Part shown: piece by piece, positions 32,668-42,300 of the stretch
Layout of the letters: each line of letters starts with the position of its first letter
How positions within the stretch are numbered: position 1 is the stretch's first letter
DNA from: Cyrtodaria siliqua
Lineage: Eukaryota > Mollusca > Bivalvia > Adapedonta > Hiatellidae
Length of the DNA: 64,000 nucleotides
Reading direction: 5' to 3'
Assembly: GCA_037043455.1 (NCBI GenBank)
Contig: JAWPHD010001216.1
Coordinates: 248,001-312,000 of the forward strand
Made by a program: the position numbers and the translations under genes
Notes under the pieces: generated by a model
The model's input: the letters and a program-made list of their open reading frames with translations, nothing else
Database searches by the model: none
Told to the model about the DNA's origin: nothing

Positions 32668-34117
32668 CCGTATTTTACCTTGTATAGTACGCACTTTTTT
32701 GACCACTTTTACGGTTCTCGAAAGGGGGGTGCGTACAATATAAGGAAACAATAAAAATAACTTTTTTTTCTCTTGCAGAAAATCGAAATCTCGGAAGAAA
32801 AACCTTGACGACGAACAGACGTCGAGACAGAAAATTGTGAATACCGATAATACACATTTTTTTCGTAAATTACTCGCTTCATATAACTAATATATTGACT
32901 TAATTCGAATTAAAAATGAATAAAGTGTATTAAGATGCTTGTTTTTGTGTAAATGTTTGTAAATGTGTGCATGTTTGTTGTAAAACTTCAATAAATTGCG
33001 TGAAAAATCGTCCTTCTATTTTGTTGTTTATATCGCGTGACGTAATATCATGTGACTTCCAGCTGTTTAGACATTAGACTGGTACATGGAATATTGTTAC
33101 AGTTCTATTCTATTCTTATATTTATAGGATTTTATTTAATATTTTATAAAAAATTAATGAAGTTTTTGCTTTATTTTGAAATACATATATTTTAGACGGC
33201 GTAGAAAGGCAGAATCACCCTACTTTGAAATGGCAATTATTCAATAATGCTTGTGAAAACATGCTTACCGGTACACATTTGATGATTGATAATTGGGTCA
33301 AACAATATCGCACCTCGTCGGCTGCTGTTTTGACACATTATAAACATGGGTAGAATGTGTTATTCTATTTTTATAATCCTTTGAAGTTGCCGCGAGTATC
33401 GACTATTTCTGAGGATGCACTTTGACACGCCGTGTGACCTTTACCAGATTTAGCCATGTGGTACAGGTAACTGATCACGCGTTACCCATCTGATTCACTT
33501 ATGATAAACTCTGGTTCCCGTGAATACACAATGTTAGTATAATCGGCGTAATGGATTACGGTAACCAGGGCTTTTTATGTCATATAAAGCCCTGCGGTAA
33601 CCAACGACTTTGTTGCGTTTTAGTAGATGTAATTATCGGATTACGGACAATTATCTGCGGCATTATAATTGGCTTTTTGATGAGATGATACAAGATAGGT
33701 ACTCCCCTGAAGATTGGCAATTAATGATTGAAGTAATTATATTTTCTTTTGTACGCTAATTATCTCGATCGTGATTTTTTTTTTTTTTTTAATTTTATTT
33801 TTTATTTTCGTTGAATGGTTCATCTAGGAAAACTACTGTCAACACAAATAAATAAACACACCCACACCCCTCCCACTAGTTTATTTTACCACTATTACTA
33901 CAATACATCACAGTCTGAATATGCGTTAAACACAAATGAAAATGAAAAGCTTCTTCTGTTCATGTTTCTTAACAAATGACTTCACCTTTATCTGAAATAG
34001 AAAGCATAATATTTTGATGCGTACTATACACGGAAACAACTTTTTTACCCCAGTTTTGACCTCCGAGAGGGGGGTGCGTATTATACACGGGTGCGTACTA
34101 TACAAGGTAAAATACGG
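32668..34117. mobile_element. 1450-bp TIR element (Tc1/mariner-pogo style ends)
   Basis: Perfect 27-bp TIRs starting CCGTATTTTACCTTGTATAG, flanked by TA on both sides. Subterminal AGGGGGGTGCGTA occurs near both ends. The inside has no recognisable transposase, so it is non-autonomous. Located in the last intron of recombinase gene 1. Confidence 0.85.
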
Positions 34118-34185
34118 TATTTAAAAATGATGAAACATTAAATTTGGAATAAAGTAAGTTAGTCTTTTTTTTTTAGCTTCCAGAA

Positions 34186-34455
34186 TTGAATTGAATTGGA
34201 TTTTATAGTCGCACCAACAGCTAAGGTCATATGGCGACTTTCCAGCTTCAACTGGTGGAGGAAGACCCCAGGTGCCCCTCCGGGCAATTTTCGTGCACGG
34301 GCGGGCACCTGGGTAGAACCACCGACGTTCCGCAAGCCAGCTGGATAGCTTCCTCACATAAAGATTCCTTCGCCCCTGAGGGATTGAACCTACAGCGGTG
34401 AGGGGCAAGTGATTGCAAGTCAGAGACTCTAACCACTCGGCCACGGACGCCCCAC
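34186..34455 (-). mobile_element. tRNA-derived SINE with 12-bp target duplication
   Basis: Flanked by TAGCTTCCAGAA at 34174-34185 and 34456-34467. On the minus strand it starts GGGGCGTCCGTGGCCGAGTG (A box within TGGCCGAGTGG). A B box GGTTCAATCCC follows at 34390-34380. The body includes GCCAGCTGGCTTGCGG, CCTGGGGTCTTCCTCCACCA and TCGCCATATGACC, and the tail is AATTC repeats. The tRNA head is Ser/Leu-like. Confidence 0.9.
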
Positions 34456-34561
34456 TAGCTTCCAGAAGCTTATTGGACCTTTACAATAGAATGCATGCTA
34501 GCTTATCCACAAAAACAAAGGAGCATTGAGGCTGATTACATTAAATTTAACCATGTTGCAG

Positions 34562-35005
34562 ATATTGTGTTCTCGGAAACCAGAAATAGCGCCAGTGGGG
34601 AGAGTGGGTGACCGTGACCTGGATTCAGTTGATCTTGTGAGGGATATACAGAATAGTGATCCAGAACTTGAGGCTGGTGATCTTGGAAATCTGGAATCCG
34701 CTCTGGAAGAAGCTGAAAACTTCTACGAAGAGGAGGCAGATGAGAATATAGGCATTGTATGTAGAAAAAAGCCAAAGAAGCCTGCAGTTCACAAGAACGT
34801 TTATTGGACTGAAGAAGAAGAAAATGAAATCAAAATTCTTTTTAAGAAGTTTTTTGACAATAAATGTAGGCCTAAACCAGATTTTTGTTTGAAGGCATTG
34901 AAAAAAAGCAAACAGAATGGAGGAGTTATACACAGAAGAAAAAAGGATGTGTTGAAAAAAAAAGTGTTTCGAATGATTGATAAGCTACAGTTAACAGTGT
35001 CTTGA
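34562..35005 (+). CDS. Recombinase gene 1 terminal exon (C-terminal domain)
   Basis: Open frame to TGA at 35003. Acidic segment (SALEEAENFYEEEADE), basic hinge, then VYWTEEEENEIKILFKKFF and SKQNGGVIHRRKKDVLKKKV, a compact domain seen at the C-terminus of related genes. The obvious acceptor (TTGCAG, exon start 34562) gives the wrong phase. A weaker AG at 34583 would restore it (start 34584). Confidence 0.65.
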   Translation: MLCSRKPEIAPVGRVGDRDLDSVDLVRDIQNSDPELEAGDLGNLESALEEAENFYEEEADENIGIVCRKKPKKPAVHKNVYWTEEEENEIKILFKKFFDNKCRPKPDFCLKALKKSKQNGGVIHRRKKDVLKKKVFRMIDKLQLTVS

Positions 35006-35114
35006 GTCATCAAAGTGCTTTATAACAGCCCACACTTACTGCATATACATTATAGAGCCTTCATTTCTCAAAAGTCTATTAAAACCCCTTCAGTGATAGT
35101 TTCTAGTTGATACC

Positions 35115-35610
35115 CTCATGAAACATAATTTCTGAATTTTAACTGAAACTTTCTGAATCTGTCTGAACACAAAATTGCCATCTGAATTTTGGCTGAACAC
35201 AAAATCACTGTTCTGATAATTGTCTGAACAATTGCTGAACATAGCTGAACATAGCTGAACATAGCAGAACAGCATCTGAACAGTTCAGAAAAAAATTCAG
35301 AACTTTTCAGATGTGATTCAGACAATTTCAGATTATACATATTCTGAATATGAACTGAACCCTTTCTGAACAGTTCAGAAAATGATTCATAACTATTCAC
35401 AAGTGATTCAGACAATTTCAGATTATACATATTCTGAATATGAACTGAACACTTTCTGAACTCTTCAGACTTAGATACATATTATGAATATGAACTGAAC
35501 ACTTTCTGAACTCTTCAGACTTAGATATTTTATATAAAAGTAAAAGTCTGAATCTGTCTGTGTTAAGGTATTAAAGAAACATCTGAAGGTCTGAAATGTT
35601 CAGACTTCAA
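35115..35610. repeat. TCTGAACAGTTCAGA word cluster
   Basis: CTGAAC/GTTCAG half-sites occur more than 30 times in both orientations, often as CTGAACAGTTCAG palindromes. A ~105-bp unit with TTTCAGATTATACATATTCT repeats. More sparse words continue to about 35790. Confidence 0.85.
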
Positions 35611-35933
35611 AAATAAAAAAATGTCCATGATTGTATATAAATAAATTTTACATTATAATTAGAAAACCTTTTTTCGCTTTCTTGAAATTCTTACTTTCGT
35701 TTAAAAATGAATCGGAACTGTCAAAACTGTCCATTCAGACTTAATTGAATGAATGAGCCACCCAAAGTCTGAAATGTTCAGACTTCATCTTCATTAAAAA
35801 AATCTATATCGATTTGTGTGTATAAAATAGTTATGTTGACAAACACTAAACACTTAACCATTATTGAATATTTACTAAATACATGTAAAAACAAGATTGA
35901 CGGAATTCAATAGCGGTACAAAAAAAAAAAGAG

Positions 35934-36028
35934 TACCATTTTGCGAGTTTGAACTCGCAGCCCAAACTGAAATTACACTTGCGGATAATAATAATACGAG
36001 GCGCTACCAACTGAGCTAAACGGGCCAC
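35934..36028 (-). tRNA. tRNA-like sequence, probably a degenerate or SINE-derived tRNA
   Basis: The minus strand reads GCCCGTTTAGCTCAGTTGGT then AGCGC (clear A box and D arm). Later comes GCGAGTTCAAACTCGC (T arm, B-box-like). The stretch between is too long for a plain anticodon arm, and the 3' acceptor strand does not pair well with GCCCGTT. Functional tRNA unlikely. Confidence 0.45.
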
Positions 36029-37078
36029 TTATATTACGCACTACATACTATATATAAAACCTTATGCGCTAATGGCCGTCATGTGATCAGCTATAAATAT
36101 GCAAATATACAAACAATAAATAAACCCCCTTTTCCCCCCCAAACCCCCAGAAAGTCATACATTTACAGTAGCATGTAAATTAAAGTTAAAATTTATAGTC
36201 AGGTTTCATAATTAAGTCAACACACATGATCTACTGTAGATTATATGCTTTAATACCAAGCTGCTATGAAAGATACTGTTGTTCTGATTGATCGATTCCC
36301 AACACTAATGAGAGATGCTAAACAGAGACTGACCCAGTGATGGGCTGTGTATACATTTATATAAGGCACAGGCATGCATGCATATCAAGTTACAGCCTTC
36401 TCAGATTAGAAGTTTTTCAATCATGAATGTTTCCCACTTAACAATTATAAATGTGAAGAATTCCATTGATAAGCAGTGCTGAATTTCAGTAATAAATAGT
36501 CACCTGCTGTAACAATAAACACATGCTGTTTATCTAAAGTTCATGGCAACAGTTTCAGACAGAACCAATTACATACTAATTACTTCCATTTTAATCTGGC
36601 CATGGTTTTGAAACTCCCCTATATCTAGTTATATAATGTGTATTATATGTCCATCTGAACGAGAAAGCATCAGATGCATGCATAGACAAACACTTTTTTG
36701 ATTTAAATAAATACAACAAAAAACAATTGTACTACTGTTGAAATGATCTTATTTATATAGAGTAAATATTCAGTAATGAGACTGACTAAACTTATCAGTA
36801 TTAAAAGGGACACTGTCCATAAATAAAAATTATTAATCTGATTGATTATCCCCCCACCCCAAGTGTCATTGAAACATTTAAATACTGCAGAACTCTTAAT
36901 TTGTGAATGGATGGTTACAGCTACCGTAACTAGTCCTGTATAATGAAAAAATCAGGTGATAATTGATTCAATTATTGTCATCAATATTCCTCTGGGTGGT
37001 AGAATAAATGTATAAATGTCCTCCTTCCTCTAGTGTATGTATATCAAACTTTGTATACAAGGCTATTGTACATCATTA
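36029..37078. other. AT-rich interval without gene
   Basis: No open frame with splice support and no clear repeat. A short C-rich patch at about 36125-36150. Confidence 0.5.
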
Positions 37079-37455
37079 TCAATACACCATAATTATTTAA
37101 TACAAAAGTCTATAATTAACATTGTATTTAACCCTTATCTTGCTATAAATGCACAAGAACTGTCCTTTCTTTGAATTTGGACCATTCCATTTATGATACA
37201 AAGAGTTGTTTGTGGAAATGACTGATGAGCAGCCAGACAGTGTGAACCCTGGTCACTGCTGGCTGATCTGGGTTTACACTATCAATACACCATAATTATT
37301 TAATACAAAAGTCTATAATTAACATAAGAACTGTCCTTTCTTTGAATTTGGACCATTCCATTTATGATACAAAGAGTTGTTTGTGGAAATGACTGATGAG
37401 CAGCCAGACAGTGTAAACCCTGGTCACTGCTGGCTGATCTGGGTTTACACAAAGG
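37079..37455. repeat. Direct duplication of ~190 bp
   Basis: CAATACACCATAATTATTTA, AAGAACTGTCCTTTCTTTGA and GCAGCCAGACAGTGT..AACCC occur at 37080-37270 and 37283-37450, nearly identical. Each unit has an internal inverted pair (GAGCAGCCAGAC, GCTGGCTGATCT). Confidence 0.85.
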
Positions 37456-37674
37456 CTATTGTAGTACCGCTTAGCAGGATAGGGTTAAAGTTAAAACAGA
37501 CATACTGAAGCTTGTTATTTGTTAACAACTTAACATGCCCTACTAATAATATATAATAATATTTTTTTTAAATATGTTTAACAATAACTTGCTTGTCTGG
37601 ACCTCTGGTAGTGTATACGAGAAATAAGTCATGGCTTTATTGCACTCCCAGAAGCCATGTTATGTGATAAATGT

Positions 37675-38315
37675 ATTAGAGACCACTGACCTGGACAGTC
37701 AGTTGGAGGCTGAAAACCACTGGAATAAGAAGGACAATGACAAGGAGGTTATATATGGAATTTGAACACTCTACTCCAAAGAACAAAAAAGTTATAAGAC
37801 TTTAACGCACTTTAACACATTTGGAGACAGTACATGTATCTAAGAGATCACTGACCTTGACACAGGGTCAGTTGGAGGTTGAAAATCACTGGAATAAGAA
37901 GGACAATGACAAGGAGGTTATATATGAAATTTGAACACTCTACTCCAAAGTTATAAGAACTTTAACGCAAACCTTAACCAAAATCTTAAGGCTAACATAT
38001 TGCATTGTAACTTCCTCGTCTTTGGGAGTAGAATGTTCAAGTTTTATATATAACCTCCTGGTCATTGTCTTTCCTAATGCCAATAACTTCCAGCCCTCCA
38101 ACTGACCCTGGGTCGGAGTCAAGGTCACTTAAATACATGTACCGTCAATATTTGCATTAAAATTTGGTGACGGTACATGTATTTAAGTGACCTTGACAAG
38201 GACCCAGGGTCAGTTGGAGGGCTGGAAGTTATTGGCATTATGGCGGACTATGAGCTGGAGGTTATATATGAAATTTGAACATTCTACTCCCAAAGACAAA
38301 AAAGTTATAATAAAA
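37675..38315. repeat. Four-copy repeat with inverted pair
   Basis: Units with CAGTTGGAGG, AAGGAGGTTATATATG and TTTGAACACTCTACTCCAAA lie at 37685-37795 and 37855-37960 (direct), 37995-38140 (inverted) and 38165-38310 (direct). The last two form a large palindrome centred near 38155 with TACATGTATTTAAGTGACCT arms. Confidence 0.85.
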
Positions 38316-38865
38316 TATGTTGACGCCTTCGAGCCTGCCAACATTAGCGGCACCTATGTCTCGCATTTTTTCAAAGGCTAGACAAGATCCAGTATGTTAG
38401 CCGTAAAAAAACACACGCTTGTTTCCTGTTACACACCCCACCCCGACCGTATATTTTTTATAGCAGTACAAAAATCACAACTATAACGATACAAATGAAT
38501 TATTATATCAGTCCAGTTGCTTAGCAATGATCGTTTCCATTTTTTAACGTTTTGTCACTGAGAGTTGGTCGACTGGAAGTTCGCCTCTCTCCTAATAATA
38601 AATCTACGAAGCTGAAATCATATTAGATCATGTAAGAACTATTTTTCTTGTTTTTTTCTACTGAAATGTTACTCGTCCTCTTGGACAACTGATTAGAGAA
38701 CGACTGATTCATAGGTTTCACTCGTCAATACAAGCGGATGAGTGGAATTTTCGTTCCCTGTATTAATGAAATACACGGAGTGTAACAAAAATAATCTGAC
38801 CCCCGTTTTTTTTGAGCATGTAACAGGAAAAAAACCTTTTTTTTAGGCCTTTGTCTAGTACTTAT

Positions 38866-39364
38866 TTAATCCTTTTCTATAAAATTTGGAAAGGTGCCAA
38901 TCAGAAAGTATTCCAAGTCAATAAATTTCATGACGATGACTTTCTGAAATATGTCCCTCAACGGAATGAGCAGTGATTCACATTTCACTTTTTCAATCGG
39001 TGTGATGTGTTGCCTTGAAAGTCCAGTGGTGTCATCTACTGTTAACGTTACGTCTTTCTTGTTGTGCAAGTGCAAAAATGCATAACCAGCATTATCAACA
39101 TGAATATAGTACAGAATTTCCCCCTAGCAATGAAGACCATCATTTACAAAGTCAACAAAAAAGCTGTTTCTTTGCGAGACTTTTTGATAGCTTGCACTGT
39201 GGATCATTTGTCCTTTTACTAGTGCTCTCTTGTAGATTGATATTTTGCCTTTAAAAAAAGGATCATGCACAACCTTAATTGCCTCTATTAATTCAGGGTT
39301 CCCTTCAATATCATTGGCTTTCCCCACCAAGTTGATGCCCTCTTCGATTTCCGTCAAATTCTTA
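38866..39364 (-). CDS. Transposase exon 13 with premature TAG
   Basis: C-terminal 166 codons. The frame runs through FFVDFVNDGLHC, meets TAG at 39126-39124, then continues in the same frame as GEILYYIHVDNAGYAFLHLH up to a TAA at 38866. The downstream part still reads as protein, so the stop looks like a recent nonsense change, an allele or a base-call error. Confidence 0.85.
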
Positions 39365-42300
39365 CTGAAAAAAGAGAATAAAAGATGTAAGAACAACGAT
39401 CCTAAAACCTAATTATGTTTTATTAAACTTGAACACCTGGCCAACTTTGTTTACATAGAATCTTGTTATCAAAACTGCATTAAGCTATAACCATAGTTTT
39501 ATATTAATTTTCTGCAAGCTGAGTCAGATGGGGTTGGATGTTCAAGTTTTTATAACTACTCCATCTAGGTAAATATATCTTCCAAAATAAAAGCCTACTT
39601 TTTTTGAAATGTAGCATACATTCGTTGAGTCAAGATATACTTAGTTTGAATTATTATATACATTTTTTTAATGATAGCGACATAATAAATTAATTCATAT
39701 ACATGTATTTATATTTCCAACTCTACATATTATAAAGTTATTGTTAAATTTGTTTGAAAACATCATTTTGGCTGAAAGCAGTCAGTCACACATGCACGAC
39801 ATTTCATTTCATTAGTATTAAAAAATCTTATGTCAATATGTGATTAAATATTTTCTTATTTCTGTCTTACCTCTTATATCTGTCTGCTTTCATCACTCTC
39901 TGTAAGTGTTCTGCAGGTGAATCGGGTAGCATCTTTGCAACCATCGACGGCAAATTCTGAAGAACACTAACAGCTTTCACCACCTGGAAGAATTGATAAT
40001 AAAACAGGATCAAATTACTTTTTTTAGACAATTTACATGTAATTTTTATTAAGAAAAGAAATACAGCTTTAAACATTTTTTTCTTCTTTTAAATTTAGGT
40101 TTTCCCCACAAAATATGTCACTGTCAAGCTAAAGCTTGTATAGGGATATTGGTGGGTCCAAAATTAAACTAGGTGTAACTACTTAATCACTGAAATACAT
40201 TTTGAACAAACCTGTGTATCTGGATGTTGCGAGCTGTGGAAAAAATTTCTCAACTCGCTGTTGTAGTCTTCAAAGAAGAAGCAACTCTGACACCATAATG
40301 GCCCATTCATTTTCACTGCGTTCGGCAAGTGCAGCAGAAGGTGTACAGAAAAGGTCATTGCATGGGTACCTGTAGGAAATAGTATACATGAATTTATTTT
40401 AAAGTAAAAAATATGATCAATTTTAAATAGTAGTGTAGAAATCAAAACTAGCTGTATTTAAATTTAGTTTGTTTCATAAAATAACTAGCTGAATTGTATT
40501 CAAAGTAATGATACTATATAGCTCTAAATAATTTGAAACTGTTTTTTTTTGAAAATATGTCAAAATCTGGTTTAAAAAAATTGCAAGATTTGTAACAAGC
40601 AAGTGTGTATTAAGACAAGAAATGAATGACGAAATATATATTGGAATATTGAAATTTCTATGTCACTCGTTATTATTATAGATAATCTACTTCTGCCACA
40701 TAAAATAGCTTCGGGGAGTGGACTAAAGCATCTTACCTAGGCTTTATTTTATCATTTTTTGATATATAAAATAATAAAAAAAGTTATTCAGAAAAATGCT
40801 GATTTGGACATTTCTACTAAAGTAGTGGGTTCCTCACATTGGAACTAAATTACTGAAGTAAAAGAAGTATAGTAACATTTTTATTAATTGGACTGTCTCA
40901 CAACCAATGCCCATGTTGACATAGAAAAGTCCTTATGATATTTACCATACAGAGTAGACATCTGGTATGTGAAGTACTTTAAATGTCTCGTTGCTGCTTC
41001 CAAGTCATCTTCACTAATTCGCTCCTGAAGCAAAAGCCAGACAGCACTAGACAAGAGCATAAAGTGGTCATAATACCGCTGGTCTAAAACTCCATGCAAG
41101 CAAGCTGGTCCGTAAAATAGCAGGAAAGATCTGTATTCTGAAGCTAAAATAAAAGATGTAAGATTGATTAAAGAACTGAATTGGGTTTTACGGTGCACCA
41201 ACTCATGAAAGGTTATATGGCGCCTAACAGGAATGAACATGCCAGACTTATCCTCCACTTAAATCAAGATAAAAATGGAGAATGGGCATAGAACTGTAGA
41301 ACTGCCCCCAAAAAGCTTTTCTTATTGCAGAGAAATTTGGCTGTATGACCTTGACCTTTAAGGTAGCTACTTCAATCTTGTACATGACACACCTCAATAT
41401 GACATCAATGCAACAGTAAAGTATTACAAAAATATTTTCAGGGGAGTAGTGACTGTTACCAGAAACAAGAGATAAAATGGTCAGGTATATAAAAAAAACT
41501 TGCCTTTCCAGTGTTTACGATCATCTAGAGAACGAGGCACCCGTGTAATATTGTTTGGTGGTGTAATTCCCAGCAATCGCAACTGAACCTTTTCATAATC
41601 TGCCTTGCTCAAGTATTCCTTGTTGGTGCACCAAAACTTGACGAGTTGTTTCATAACACCAAGAAGCACTACAGAGAAATAAACGATAAATCTTATGTTA
41701 AATTTCCATATGCAATCGCCAGAGATTTTTTACTATCGCCAGCTCACGTGCTTAATATTGACGTATTGGTTCGAAGGTGTATTTACAGTATCATCAGACA
41801 CTATCAATTATATTAGGACATTAAGCATCATGCATGCATATGATTTTCTGACCATGGACATATCAAAAACTCATTTGCAACTATTTCTGTGATTGACAGC
41901 ATCCAAAGCTTTTAATATTTCATTTAAGTAATTTTAGAATGGAGTGTAGCACTTTTCCGATGTTTGTTATCAAACAGGATTACTGTTGTATAAATCACAC
42001 TGGAAGGGTGATTTTGAACAATCAGCAACAAGAGATTAAAAAATCTTTTTAATAATTATTTCAAAAGCATGATGTTATGTTTCGGTATAATAAAATGAAT
42101 ATTACACTCATGAGAGGGTGATAATAAAAAAACGTTTGTTTCCTCCAGTTGGATTTTTTTTTTATTATCACCCTGTAATGAATGTAATATATATATATAC
42201 TTCTGTTCCTCCAGTTGGATTTTTTTTTTATTATCACCCTGTAATGAATGTAATATATATATATACTTCTGTTCCTCCAGTTGGAAGTTTTTTATTATCA

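Larger units (their letters stand above)
20504..35005 (+). pseudogene. Tyrosine-recombinase-like gene 1, multi-exon, with disabling lesions
   Basis: Proposed exons: 20504-20569 (tentative), 21419-24053 (interrupted), 24554-24671, 25430-25556, 26993-27111, 28897-28979, 30922-31034 and a last one ending 35005. All central junctions are phase-consistent. Order of parts: 38-residue repeat array, acidic Ser-rich linker, two Cys/His clusters, helical core, LVLYNRRRTGEVQAVR (box I-like Arg), GVPIILPQEVQAGLNYL, LRKYMATLTQ (box II-like Arg), WVLSHLGHTLDVHKIYY (GH motif and catalytic Tyr), and an acidic/basic C-terminal domain. Lesions are a TAG at 22393, frameshifts at about 23246 and 23890, and an awkward last-exon phase. 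The family is the Crypton-like/phage-integrase-like recombinases found in mollusc, fish and cnidarian genomes; exact subfamily not determined. Confidence 0.78.

Noticed and set aside
34121..34444. 107-aa and 62-aa minus-strand open frames
   Set aside because: They lie in the tRNA-derived SINE and contain no protein domain.
38390..38845. Possible terminal element downstream of the transposase (CCTGTTACAC at the left, GTAACAGG at the right)
   Set aside because: Only short inverted words match; no convincing target duplication, so it was not called as the end of the transposase element.
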